A stretch of 64,000 nucleotides of DNA from Microbispora amethystogenes (GTDB lineage: Bacteria; Actinomycetota; Actinomycetes; Streptosporangiales; Streptosporangiaceae), in the NCBI RefSeq assembly GCF_016863015.1, contig NZ_BOOB01000001.1:1-64000 (forward strand). Reading direction: 5' to 3'. The position numbers and the translations under genes were made by a program. Of the stretch, positions 36,571-44,690 are shown piece after piece. A model generated the notes under the pieces. It was not told the origin of the DNA. It worked only from the letters and a program-made list of their open reading frames with translations, and made no database searches. How positions within the stretch are numbered: position 1 is the first letter of the stretch; every line of letters starts with the position of its first letter.

Positions 36571-37827
36571 TCACTCGCCGGGGCGGCCGCGCTTGCGGTT
36601 GCGAAGGTGCGAGCTCGAACGCATCGTCTTCGACGTCCGGTTGGCGTCGCGCCTGACGCGGCTCTTGTAGATGTCGAGCTCCTGGGCCTCCTGGGCCAGC
36701 TCGTCCGGGTCCGGCACCCAGGACAGTGCGTCCTTGACGGTGCTCGCGGTCGAGTCGAGCAGTTCGATCGCCCGCTCGACGTCGCCCTCGATCAGGGCGT
36801 CGGACGCCCGCCGCTTCGCGTCCTGCACGTCCTGGAAGAGCCGTTCAGCGCGCACCACCGGGTCGGGAACCCGCCCCGCAGCCTCGTCTCCGGGGACCAC
36901 GTTCACTGTGACGGGCACGTCCGCGGTGTACGTGGTCAGGGTCTGCGTGGCGAAGCAGGTCAGCCGGATGTCGGCGATCGTTGCGAGGCCGAGCGTGGCG
37001 ATTCCCGGTACGGCGAGGCTCAGCAGCAGCTTCCGGCACTCGCCGCCGTAGAAGTCGCCGAGCTCCACGAGGACCGATCCGTCCGGCAACGCGGACGCGG
37101 GCAGTCCGCCGTACAGGGAGACAGAGGTCACCGGAGGACGCGGGACGATGGTGAGTGAGGCGGCCTGCACGACCTTGGCCAGCAGGTGCTCGACCTCGGT
37201 GGCGATGAGCCGGCCGGCCGTGTCGGGGTCCTCGGCGTGCAGCGCGCTGCCCGCGCCGCCGTCCGCGACGGCGGCCATCAGCCGTTCGTCGTAGCCGAGC
37301 CCGTAGCCGAGCGCGGTCGTGGAGACGCGGTGGCGCAGGGCGTCGGAGGCGATGCCGGCCAGCGCGGTGTCATCGACGATCCCGAGGTTGGCGTGGCCGT
37401 CGGAGATCAGGAGCAGGGTGGCGCCCGACTCGCCGACCACCCGCCGGGCCTCCTGGACGCCCCGGAGTAGCCCGCTGGACAGGTCGGTCGACCCGCCCGG
37501 ATTGAGGGCGGCGATCGCTCTTCTGGCCGCGGCCTTGTCGGCGAGCGGCCCGGCGGGGATCTCCACCCGGGCGGTGTCGTCGAAGCTGACCAGGCCGAAG
37601 TTGTCGGCGGGGTCGAGCCGGTCGACCAGCCCGAGCAGGGCCCTCTGGGCGCCGGCCAGCGGTGGTCCGGACATGGAGCCGCTGCGGTCGAGGACGACTT
37701 CCAGCGTGGCGGGCGGGCGATCGCCCCTGTCGTCCGGCGGCGGAGCGGTGAGCTCCACCAGGACGTCGATCTCGTCCTCGGTTTCCAGCGGGACGACGGA
37801 GAAACCGAGGTGTGCGTCGATATGCAT
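36571..37827 (-). CDS. VWA domain protein
   Basis: 418 residues from ATG 37827 (GAGGT 4-5 nt upstream). The von Willebrand A domain shows a complete MIDAS: 'DRSGSMS' at residues 47-53, the Thr in 'GGSTDLSSG' and the Asp in 'ISDGHANLG'. The C-terminal ~200 residues are beta-rich, followed by a helical, basic tail ('RKRGRPGE'). No signal peptide is evident, so it probably acts in the cytoplasm as a metal-dependent protein-binding module. No MoxR-type AAA partner lies nearby. Function unknown. Confidence 0.85.
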   Translation of the reverse strand: MHIDAHLGFSVVPLETEDEIDVLVELTAPPPDDRGDRPPATLEVVLDRSGSMSGPPLAGAQRALLGLVDRLDPADNFGLVSFDDTARVEIPAGPLADKAAARRAIAALNPGGSTDLSSGLLRGVQEARRVVGESGATLLLISDGHANLGIVDDTALAGIASDALRHRVSTTALGYGLGYDERLMAAVADGGAGSALHAEDPDTAGRLIATEVEHLLAKVVQAASLTIVPRPPVTSVSLYGGLPASALPDGSVLVELGDFYGGECRKLLLSLAVPGIATLGLATIADIRLTCFATQTLTTYTADVPVTVNVVPGDEAAGRVPDPVVRAERLFQDVQDAKRRASDALIEGDVERAIELLDSTASTVKDALSWVPDPDELAQEAQELDIYKSRVRRDANRTSKTMRSSSHLRNRKRGRPGE

Positions 37828-37917
37828 CAGGACCTCTGCGAGGGGAGAAGAGAGAGCCGAATTCCACGGCGCCATACATTGACCACAGCATATCGACCGT
37901 GAATCAGGTACACAATT

Positions 37918-38235
37918 TTATAGTGGTGCGGGTAGTGCCAGAGTGGGCATCTGAGGATGCCGCAGGTGTTGCCCGCTGGGGGTCACGCGCAGCCGGAAGA
38001 AGCCGGGACCGGCGTCGTCTGACGCGTCGTAGGCGCTGATGACAGCCTCGATCCGCTCCCAGAGTTTCACGGGACCACGCTCGCGTACCTCCCAGCCGCC
38101 GTCGCGAGGGGTGATCGTCGCGACCGAGCCGCTCGCGACGTCGACCAGTTGCACGACCTCTCCGAGGCCGGTCATCTGCGCGTCCCGCACGGCGCACTGG
38201 GCGAGGAAGTCCATGTTGTTCACATTCCTCGGCAC
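37918..38235 (-). CDS. Small hypothetical protein
   Basis: 105 residues from GTG 38235; starts at GTG 38223 or ATG 38214 are possible and none has a good ribosome site. The protein is acidic in the middle and ends with 'FFRLRVTPSGQHLRHPQMP'. The 'F-x-L-x-V-T-P-x-G-Q-H' motif recurs in the small protein encoded at 44691-44960, suggesting they belong to one family. No function is known. Confidence 0.55.
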   Translation of the reverse strand: MPRNVNNMDFLAQCAVRDAQMTGLGEVVQLVDVASGSVATITPRDGGWEVRERGPVKLWERIEAVISAYDASDDAGPGFFRLRVTPSGQHLRHPQMPTLALPAPL

Positions 38236-38327
38236 TACCAGTTGACTCGAGACATCGCTGAGCTTCTGATCAGGTCAGCATCGCTGGAAAATCACCGCCG
38301 TGATCTCTGAGCGAACCTGCTGTCGTA

Positions 38328-39392
38328 CTAGGATGACGACTCAACGCGTTCTGCTATCGAAGCCCTGAACAGCGGCCATTCCGCCCCCAGGGCCCGTTGA
38401 GCATACGTAAGGGCAGAGAAGTTATCGGCATTCCGACTGGCTTCGAGCAACGCCTGCCTTACAGCTACACAGGCAGCCGTACGTATTCTATCGAAGCTAG
38501 AGGTGCCTTCTTTCTCGAGCAGTGGCCGCCATCCCTCATCGAGCTCCATCTGGAAATCCAGGAGCTCTTCTCGTTGCTGCCACTCCAGCGATACGCCGTG
38601 CCCCACCGCTTCGATGGATGCAGCGATATGCTCGCTGGTCAAACTATAGCGATCACTGAGTTCCCTGGCCACCAGAAGGAGCACTTCATGCCGTACGGCC
38701 TCTGGGGCGCTGCGCAGCCGGCTGTCGAGATTCGGGTCGAGATGACCGAATCCAAGCGGTTCCAGTGGATAAGCGATAGGAGGATCAATCAAAATCGCGG
38801 GGTGGGGGTGGCTGACCCACTCGCTGTCCAGTCGAGCCCCTGTGGACTGTTCGATGATAGCCATGGCCGTAGCTCTGCGCAGCAACGCCTCGGCGGGTGT
38901 TGTTGCTGGAGTATCGATACGAACGGCTTCGTTCAGTGGCTCAATCTCATAGCTTATGACATGTGGAGCTGGTCCGAATATCAGCTGGGGGTCCAGTCGA
39001 GGAACTTGCGCTAATATTTCTCCATTCGCTGCATATATCAGGTGCTCGCCACCGTTGACGTGCCAACTGATGTTCCAGACGCGAGCCCCCTCGCTCAACC
39101 AGATCAGAACTTCTGGGGTGCGCGCGTAAAGACCGTTCCTCTCCAATAGAGCGACTGACATATCTGATTTGCCAACAAAGAGTGCATCCATTGGATATAG
39201 ATCAGTTTCCCGGATTTGCATCTCATCGGCTATCTCCGGTCTTCCTCCTCCAGTCAGGTTGGATGCGACCACCTGTATGGATGGAACCGAATGATCTGGA
39301 GTAGCAACGACCGTCCATGATAGGGCGCTCGTGAGCCACTCATGCGACTGAAAGAACTGCTGATAGTGTGTAACAATGTTAGACTGTGCCAT
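38328..39392 (-). CDS. Hypothetical protein, possibly DUF6461-related; lower-GC, probably acquired
   Basis: 354 residues. A central segment ('ALLERNGLYARTPEVLIWLS', 'WHVNGGEHLIYAANGEILAQ') resembles the DUF6461 pattern as I remember it; the C-terminal half is helical and charged. The coding sequence is visibly less GC-rich than its neighbours (many A/T third positions such as 'ata', 'tct', 'gaa'), which points to horizontal transfer. AAAAGGG lies just before the ATG. It abuts the hsdS remnant head-to-head, so it may have belonged to the same defence-type island. Function unknown. Confidence 0.6.
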   Translation of the reverse strand: MAQSNIVTHYQQFFQSHEWLTSALSWTVVATPDHSVPSIQVVASNLTGGGRPEIADEMQIRETDLYPMDALFVGKSDMSVALLERNGLYARTPEVLIWLSEGARVWNISWHVNGGEHLIYAANGEILAQVPRLDPQLIFGPAPHVISYEIEPLNEAVRIDTPATTPAEALLRRATAMAIIEQSTGARLDSEWVSHPHPAILIDPPIAYPLEPLGFGHLDPNLDSRLRSAPEAVRHEVLLLVARELSDRYSLTSEHIAASIEAVGHGVSLEWQQREELLDFQMELDEGWRPLLEKEGTSSFDRIRTAACVAVRQALLEASRNADNFSALTYAQRALGAEWPLFRASIAERVESSS

Positions 39393-39796
39393 TATATGTC
39401 CCTTTTCGAGAATTCGAGCTCTGCGGGAGTGGTCCCCGCAGCAGCTCAGCTTGAATTTTGCGCCTACTTCGCATATTCACTGCTGGGATTGGGCGGATTG
39501 CACAGGGTGTCCCGCGATGGCGATAGGGGGCGGGGTGCGAATAGCGGGGTCTTGAATCGTATGAATAACGGATCTTCGACGAGGCTTAAAAGCCATGCCG
39601 TTGCCGCTCTCGTCTTTGGAGGTGCAGCGGGCGTTGCTTGCAGTTCTGGAGTCTCATAGGACGAGGATTGCAACAGAGATTGCAAGGCGAGATCAGTTGC
39701 AGCTTCTCAAGCAGGGGCTCATGGAGGACTTGCTGACCGGGCGAGTGCGGGTGGCGGAGGCGGAGGCTGTAGTAGAGGGGCTATGAAATCCGCTGT
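39393..39796. other. Gap with decayed DNA and the hsdS remnant
   Basis: 404-bp stretch without an intact gene. 39393-39540 shows mixed composition and no recognisable coding. 39541-39786 holds the hsdS 3' remnant. Confidence 0.6.
39541..39786 (+). pseudogene. hsdS: Remnant of type I restriction specificity subunit (hsdS 3' end), frameshifted
   Basis: From about 39568 the frame reads 'ITDLRRGLKAMPLPLSSLEV', then a helix, then 'LKQGLMEDLLTGRVRV', which is the typical C-terminal end of HsdS. Slightly upstream, another frame reads 'LNRMNNGSSTRLK', also HsdS-like just before the 'PLPLxSLEVQ' block, so a frameshift near 39590 is likely. The two target-recognition domains are absent. It is on the same strand as hsdR at 56437 and was probably once part of the same operon; hsdM is missing. 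The upstream limit of the remnant is approximate. Confidence 0.7.
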
Positions 39797-41017
39797 TCAG
39801 GGGGTGCAGAGTGCTTGATATGCCTCGCGCAATTCGGCGGCATCAGGCATGTGTCGTGCTTCCACGGCGCTGATCACCTCGGCCGCGCGCCAATAGTTCG
39901 AGGGCACCAGGAGCCCGCTCGTGATCGCGGTGAGAGTCGCGTGCCCGGCCTCTTCGGGTTGGTCGGCGGCGAGGAGCGCGAGCGCGAGGTCGAGCCGTGC
40001 CGATGCGGCTCTGCGGGGTCGCGGTGGGCCGTCGCTTGTGGACTGTAGTCGCGCGAGCACGCCACGGGCGTATGGCTCGGCCGCCGGGTCTCCGAGCCAT
40101 GACAAGGTCGTCGCGGTGAAGGCGTCTGACTTGGCGGGGTCGTATCGGTAGTGGTGTTCCGGTCGGTCGGGTACCGGGAGCGGTTCAACCAGTTGCGCGA
40201 CCCGGCTCAGGGCCGCGTGGGTTTCCTTGGCGGCACCCAATCGTGCCCACGCCCGGCCCTCTTGGGCAGTCGCCTGAATGTAGGCCGAGCCGCTCCGTGG
40301 CGCCACCCGTTGAGCCGCCTGGGAAAGGTCCAGCGCTCGCCGGTAGTCACCAGTCGTGAGAGCCTGCCATGCCTCTGTCTCCAGGCACCATGCCGCGATC
40401 TCCCGGTGCTCGGTGTCCTTGGCGAACTGGGCGGCGGTGCGCAGTCGCGCCGCCGCCGCCGGGAACCGACGTAGGTCGATGAGACAGGTCGCGGCCAAGA
40501 GTGACAGCCAGCCGCCGGCCATGAGAAGCCGTCGATGCTCAGCGAGGGTCTTCTTGCCGTCCATGAGCTGGGAGACGTAAGCGAGGTGCCGACGTACGCG
40601 CATCAGTAGCTCGCGTGGCGGCGTCCCGCAATAGGTGATGGCGAGATCATCGACAGCCGACTCCAGCTGTTCGAGCGTCGCGCCCCCGATATCGCTGGCG
40701 GCGGCCCGGCGAGCCAGCTCCAGAGCCTCCAACTCGTCGTCGCCATCGGCCGCGCCACTGTGGACGTCGTCACCGAACAGCTCTTTCTCATCGATGCCGA
40801 GAGCGCGTGCGAGCAGCAGGGGATAGGGGTCACGAGGTCGGCGCCTCCCGCTTTCCCACATCCGCAGCATCCTCAACAGCGACTCACGGGCCGGTAGGTG
40901 AGCTTTTACGTGCTCGTCCGCTGCTTCGACCAGTCTCCGCACCATGTCCTTGGACGACCAGCATCGTTCACGCCGTTCCTCGCGGAGCCGTACGGCCCAG
41001 GGCGGGATGTCTGTCAC
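39797..41017 (-). CDS. Helix-turn-helix regulator with TPR-like C-terminal domain
   Basis: 406 residues from GTG 41017, with GAGG 5 nt upstream. The first ~85 residues form an HTH region ('WAVRLREERRERCWSSKDMV' ... 'MWESGRRRPRDPYPLLLARA', then 'LGIDEKELFG'). The rest consists of helical repeats rich in Ala and Leu ('AWCLETEAWQALTTGDYRRA', 'ARAWARLGAAKETHAALSRV') resembling the TPR-type sensor of peptide- or ligand-responsive regulators. It is divergent from a small two-gene unit at 41389-41900, a likely target. Ligand unknown. Confidence 0.78.
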   Translation of the reverse strand: MTDIPPWAVRLREERRERCWSSKDMVRRLVEAADEHVKAHLPARESLLRMLRMWESGRRRPRDPYPLLLARALGIDEKELFGDDVHSGAADGDDELEALELARRAAASDIGGATLEQLESAVDDLAITYCGTPPRELLMRVRRHLAYVSQLMDGKKTLAEHRRLLMAGGWLSLLAATCLIDLRRFPAAAARLRTAAQFAKDTEHREIAAWCLETEAWQALTTGDYRRALDLSQAAQRVAPRSGSAYIQATAQEGRAWARLGAAKETHAALSRVAQLVEPLPVPDRPEHHYRYDPAKSDAFTATTLSWLGDPAAEPYARGVLARLQSTSDGPPRPRRAASARLDLALALLAADQPEEAGHATLTAITSGLLVPSNYWRAAEVISAVEARHMPDAAELREAYQALCTP

Positions 41018-41388
41018 GCGTACCTCGTCGGCAATCCGGGGGACGTCGGGGGAGTCGCCTTGCGTCCTCCATCGTCGTTCACCAGCGTGACTACGTACAG
41101 CACTTTCATGGGTCCGCTCCGTGAGAAACCGAACCCGCTCATGAGCGCACCGCGCAGTTGGCTGCCGCGCCGGGATACAGGCGGACGCAGAGGGAGTCCG
41201 CTCCCGTCCGCCATCGTCCCCTGTCGAGATCGCTACGCACGGCGCTGAAATGAACTCGTAGCGTGAACAGGCGGAACCGTCGCGGTGGTTGCGCACCGGA
41301 CGGGTCCTGGATCAGGAGGGTTGGTCCTGAACCAATGAGCAACCATGGAGCGGTTTCCTCCGGATCGGGGTACGCCGGGTGGAGGATC

Positions 41389-41589
41389 ATGCACAGCGAC
41401 GTCGGACGGCTGTGGGCCAGCCGGGAGCGGCCGTTTCCCGGCGCCGCCGAGGACGCGGGGGCATGCCGTACGGTCGACGGCGATGACCTGCCTGAGCTGT
41501 GCCGGGCCATCGCGGAGCAGGAGGCCATCGCCGAGCAGCCGGAGAGCCCGTCGGCGAGGGACGGCACGGCACAGCCGGCCTGTCCGTGA
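41389..41589 (+). CDS. Small hypothetical protein, first gene of an overlapping pair
   Basis: 66 residues from ATG 41389 (GGTGG 6 nt upstream); an ATG at 41335 is possible but lacks a ribosome site. The sequence 'GRLWASRERPFPGAAEDAGA', then 'LPELCRAIAEQEAI', is mostly helical and has two cysteines. Its stop overlaps the next start (GTGA at 41586-41589), so both are probably translated together. No known domain is recognised. Confidence 0.55.
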   Translation: MHSDVGRLWASRERPFPGAAEDAGACRTVDGDDLPELCRAIAEQEAIAEQPESPSARDGTAQPACP

Positions 41590-41900
41590 GCGGTCGGCGA
41601 TCGGACCCGGATGAGCTTCTGTTGTCGTGTCCGGGTCTGCATCTGCCGCCGGAGCAGCCTGACTGCGTACGGCTGCGGTGGCTGCCGGAGGCCCGCCGTA
41701 CCGCGAGTGTGCGGGTCATCCGGCACACGTGCGACGACTGTCGGGACGTGTCCTATGAGCTGTGCGCGGCCGGGGGACTGATGTTCATCCGCCGGACCGA
41801 TCGCACGAAGGGCACGCCGAAGGTGCGCGAGACCGAGCGGTTGGTCACCTGCCGCGTCCACGAGATGTGGCAGGCGCTGCTGCTCGGGTCCGCCCGCTGA
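41586..41900 (+). CDS. Small cysteine-containing hypothetical protein, second gene of an overlapping pair
   Basis: 104 residues from GTG 41586, overlapping the upstream stop by four bases. It contains 'RHTCDDCRDVSYELCAAGGL', a CxxC with a further Cys that might bind metal, and a basic C-terminal half ('IRRTDRTKGTPKVRETERLV'). It may be a small nucleic-acid or metal-binding partner of the preceding protein, but nothing in the sequence proves this. Two strong terminators follow. Confidence 0.58.
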   Translation: MSGRRSDPDELLLSCPGLHLPPEQPDCVRLRWLPEARRTASVRVIRHTCDDCRDVSYELCAAGGLMFIRRTDRTKGTPKVRETERLVTCRVHEMWQALLLGSAR

Positions 41901-41940
41901 GCCGCCCTGCCGGGTGCGGGTGGCCACGACCGGCGGGGCT

Positions 41941-41985
41941 GGGCGGCCTCCCCAGCCTGAGGGGGCTTCAAGGGGGAGGCCGCCC
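41941..41985 (+). terminator. First of two terminators after the small pair
   Basis: 13-bp perfect stem GGGCGGCCTCCCC / GGGGAGGCCGCCC (41941-41953 with 41973-41985). Confidence 0.7.
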
Positions 41986-41993
41986 GTCTGATC

Positions 41994-42034
41994 GGCCCGC
42001 CTGCCGCGCTTCCCCCGTTGGCGGCAGGCGGGCC
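41994..42034 (+). terminator. Second terminator after the small pair
   Basis: 14-bp perfect stem GGCCCGCCTGCCGC / GCGGCAGGCGGGCC (41994-42007 with 42021-42034), 13-nt loop. It insulates the downstream ArsR promoter. Confidence 0.7.
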
Positions 42035-42102
42035 AAGCGTCGGCCCCGAGGTCCGAGGCGCGCGCCTCGGGGCCGCCGTACGTCGGAGCGGGCGGAAGGT
42101 TA

Positions 42103-42131
42103 TTGCACCAAGTGGTTCAGTGAACTATGGT
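42103..42131 (+). promoter_or_regulatory. Promoter of the arsR-SRPBCC operon
   Basis: TTGCAC (42103-42108), 17-bp spacer, TATGGT (42126-42131), then 7 nt to ATG 42139. A well-spaced sigma-70 promoter giving a leaderless mRNA. Confidence 0.6.
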
Positions 42132-42146
42132 GAACCATATGGTTCA
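42115..42146. promoter_or_regulatory. ArsR operator sites over the promoter
   Basis: GTTCAGTGAAC (11-bp palindrome, 42115-42125) lies in the promoter spacer and TGAACCATATGGTTCA (16-bp perfect palindrome, 42131-42146) spans the transcription/translation start. Both share the TGAAC/GTTCA half site, suggesting autorepression by the ArsR protein. Confidence 0.65.
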
Positions 42147-42474
42147 GCATGAAGTCCTCGATCGTACGTTCGCGGCCATCGCGGACGCGACACGACGGCA
42201 GATCCTCGTACGGCTCGGGCAGGGCCCCGCCTCGATCGGCGAGCTGGCCGAACCGTTCGGCATGTCGCTCACCGGTATGAAGAAGCACGTACACGTCCTG
42301 GAGAACGCCGGGCTGGTCGTCACGGAGAAGGTCGGACGCGCACGGCAGTGCCGCCTGGGAACCGAGCGCCTGGAGGACGCGATGTCCTGGATTCGGTTCT
42401 ACCAGCGGCTCTGGGAGCGCCGGCTCGACGGCCTCGACGCCTACTTCACCCTCAACAAGGAGACCGAGCAGTGA
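42139..42474 (+). CDS. ArsR/SmtB-type winged-helix regulator (AHSA1-linked)
   Basis: 111 residues from ATG 42139; ATG 42127 is in frame too, but the promoter position places the transcript start at 42139. The winged helix reads 'DRTFAAIADATRRQILVRLG', then 'SIGELAEPFGMSLTGMKKHV'. No metal-binding cysteine pair is present, so it is probably of the non-metal subgroup that accompanies SRPBCC/AHSA1 genes. Its stop overlaps the next start as GTGA. Confidence 0.87.
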   Translation: MVQHEVLDRTFAAIADATRRQILVRLGQGPASIGELAEPFGMSLTGMKKHVHVLENAGLVVTEKVGRARQCRLGTERLEDAMSWIRFYQRLWERRLDGLDAYFTLNKETEQ

Positions 42475-42944
42475 CCCACGACATCGATACCGCTCAGCTG
42501 CGCGTGGCCCGCGTGATCCCGGCGAGCCCGGCGGAGGTCTTCGACGCCTACACGGATGCCGAGAAGCAGAAGATCTGGTTCAGCATCCTCGACGAGAAGC
42601 CCGGCATCGTCGAGATCGAGGTCGACCTGCGCGTCGGCGGCCGGCAGACCGCGGTGTGGGGGCCGGATCCCGACACCCTGTTCCGGGAGACGCAGACCTT
42701 CCTGGTCATCGACCGCCCGCACCGCCTGGTCACCGAATCCACCGGGACCAGCCCGGACGGCATGACCATGACGACCACGATCGAGGTCACGTTCGAGGAG
42801 CGCGACGGCGGAACGCTCCTGACGGTGGTGCAGAGCGGGTTCCCGGCGCCCGAGATGCGGGACTTCTTCGTGCAGGAGGTCTGGGCCGGGGCGCTCGACC
42901 GGATCGAGGCGTACGTGCGCCGCGAAGCGGAGAAGACCACGTGA
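42471..42944 (+). CDS. SRPBCC (AHSA1-like) domain protein
   Basis: 157 residues from GTG 42471, overlapping arsR. The helix-grip fold shows 'VARVIPASPAEVFDAYTDAE', 'IDRPHRLVTES' and 'TTTIEVTFEERDGGTLLTVV'. Such proteins bind hydrophobic ligands in a deep pocket; those paired with ArsR regulators are common in actinomycetes but have no established reaction. Co-translated with its putative regulator. Confidence 0.85.
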   Translation: MTHDIDTAQLRVARVIPASPAEVFDAYTDAEKQKIWFSILDEKPGIVEIEVDLRVGGRQTAVWGPDPDTLFRETQTFLVIDRPHRLVTESTGTSPDGMTMTTTIEVTFEERDGGTLLTVVQSGFPAPEMRDFFVQEVWAGALDRIEAYVRREAEKTT

Positions 42945-42961
42945 ACACCCCGGAGCCGGAC

Positions 42962-43840
42962 TCAGGCGGACTGTCCGGCCGGCGCGGTGTCGCGGAGCCG
43001 GGCCGCGCAGCGGACGAGTGACGCGACCGCCGGTGAGCGACTGTTCGGCGGCCATCCGATCACCGTGGTGACGTCCGGCGCGTCGACGACGGGCACCGCG
43101 ACGTGTTCGGGCCACTGCCAGGCACGGCTGGAGGCCGGGATGACGAGCAGCGTCCTGCCGAGCGCCACGAGCTGGGCGAGTTGCGACTGGGTGTGCACCT
43201 CCGGGCCGGGCCCGTCCGGGTAGGACCCGTCCAGCCGTGGCCACCGGGCGATCGGCAGGTCCGGCACGTCGTGGACGTCCGCCAGAGTGAGCCGATCGCG
43301 GGACGCGAGCGGATGCGCCGCGGGAAGGATCGCGACCTGGCCCTCGACGTGGAGGTCCTCGGTGTCGAACCCGGCGAGGTCGTCGTACGGCCGGTGCATG
43401 AGTGCCACGTCGGCGCGTCCGTCGCGGAGCAGGCCCGCCTGCTCGCCGACCTCGCACAGGAGGACCTCGACCGGTGCCGCGCCGGGCTCTCTCGCGTACG
43501 CGTCGAGGAGCCGTTGCAGCAACTCGTGGGACGCCCCGGCCTTCGACGCGAGCACCAGCGGCCGCTTCGGATCACCGGCCCGCCGTGTCCGGCGCGCGGC
43601 GGCCGCCACCGTGTCGAGGGCCGTGCCGGCCTCGCGGAGCAGCACCCGGCCGGCGTCGGTGAGCGCCACTCCACGACGGTTCCGATCGAGAAGCCGGACG
43701 CCGAGCCGCCGTTCCAGCTGGCCGATCGCGCGCGAGAGCGGCGGCTGTGCGATCCCGAGCCGGTCGGCGGCACGCCCGAAGTGCAGTTCCTCGGCGACGG
43801 CGACGAAATACCGGAGTTCGCGGGTCTCGAGGTTGTCCAC
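42962..43840 (-). CDS. LysR family transcriptional regulator (SDR-linked)
   Basis: 292 residues: HTH 'LRYFVAVAEELHFGRAADRL' and 'GIAQPPLSRAIGQLERRLG', then an effector domain from about residue 90. It is divergent from an SDR gene, with a LysR box between them at 43858-43876, so it most likely controls that gene. GTG 43840 follows TAGGCT by 6 nt (leaderless). Natural inducer unknown. Confidence 0.88.
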   Translation of the reverse strand: MDNLETRELRYFVAVAEELHFGRAADRLGIAQPPLSRAIGQLERRLGVRLLDRNRRGVALTDAGRVLLREAGTALDTVAAAARRTRRAGDPKRPLVLASKAGASHELLQRLLDAYAREPGAAPVEVLLCEVGEQAGLLRDGRADVALMHRPYDDLAGFDTEDLHVEGQVAILPAAHPLASRDRLTLADVHDVPDLPIARWPRLDGSYPDGPGPEVHTQSQLAQLVALGRTLLVIPASSRAWQWPEHVAVPVVDAPDVTTVIGWPPNSRSPAVASLVRCAARLRDTAPAGQSA

Positions 43841-43846
43841 GGGCGG

Positions 43847-43852
43847 AGCCTA
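43847..43852 (-). promoter_or_regulatory. Candidate -10 box (TAGGCT) for the LysR gene
   Basis: TAGGCT on the minus strand, 6 nt before GTG 43840. Confidence 0.45.
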
Positions 43853-43857
43853 CCGGC

Positions 43858-43876
43858 TGATACCTGCCGAGTATCA
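43858..43876. promoter_or_regulatory. LysR-type box between lysR and SDR genes
   Basis: TGATAC-N7-GTATCA, a T-N11-A containing inverted repeat in the 83-bp divergent spacer, overlapping the spacer/-35 area of the lysR promoter. Confidence 0.6.
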
Positions 43877-43923
43877 CAGCCCACTCAGACGGTGTTGGAC
43901 GACACGCGTGCGGGCTCGCGAGC

Positions 43924-44649
43924 ATGGATCGGGTGAACGACAGGAAGACCGCGCTGGTGACCGGCGCGAACAAGGGAATCGGCTTCGCCATCGCCCAGGG
44001 TCTCGGGGCGATCGGCTTCACGGTGGCGGTGGGGGCGCGCGACGACGTCAGGCGCAAGGAGGCCGTCGAGCGGCTGCGTGCCGAGGGCGTCGACGCGTTC
44101 GGGGTCGCCCTCGACGTCACCTCCGACGACAGCGTCACCGCGGCGGCGGAGACGATCGAGCGGACGGCGGGCCGGCTCGACGTGCTCGTCAACAACGCGG
44201 GCATCTCCGGCCGGATGGACGGTGGCGCGCAGGATCCGACGACGCTCGACCTCGATGTCGTCCGCACCGTCCTCGACACGAACGTCTTCGGGGTCGTGCG
44301 GGTGACGAACGCGATGCTCCCGCTGCTCCGCCGCGCGGACGCGCCGCGCATCGTCAACATGTCGAGCACGATGGGCTCGCTGACGCTGCAGACCGGCCCG
44401 ATCCTGGCCGCGTACGCGCCGTCGAAGACGATGCTCAACGGCATCACGACCCAGTACGCCCGCCAGCTCGCCGACACGAAGGTCATTGTGAACGCCTGCT
44501 GCCCCGGCTATGTGGCGACCGACTTCACCGGCTTCAACGCGCCGCGGACGCCCGAGCAGGGTGCCGCGATCGCGATCCGGCTCGCCACCCTGCCCGACGA
44601 CGGGCCACGCGGCGGCTTCTTCAACGACGAGGGCGTCGTCCCCTGGTGA
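43924..44649 (+). CDS. Short-chain dehydrogenase/reductase
   Basis: 241 residues. NAD(P)-binding 'TGANKGIG' near residues 14-21, 'NNAG' motif, catalytic Ser in 'IVNMSSTMGS' and Tyr/Lys in 'YAPSK'. 'ARDDVRRKEAVE' after the second strand suggests NADPH preference. It resembles carbonyl-reductase-like SDRs induced by a divergent LysR regulator. GTG 43933 is an alternative start. Substrate unknown. Confidence 0.88.
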   Translation: MDRVNDRKTALVTGANKGIGFAIAQGLGAIGFTVAVGARDDVRRKEAVERLRAEGVDAFGVALDVTSDDSVTAAAETIERTAGRLDVLVNNAGISGRMDGGAQDPTTLDLDVVRTVLDTNVFGVVRVTNAMLPLLRRADAPRIVNMSSTMGSLTLQTGPILAAYAPSKTMLNGITTQYARQLADTKVIVNACCPGYVATDFTGFNAPRTPEQGAAIAIRLATLPDDGPRGGFFNDEGVVPW

Positions 44650-44690
44650 TTCCCGGAGGTCCGCGGAAACCGCGCCGGGCGGCACGGCAA

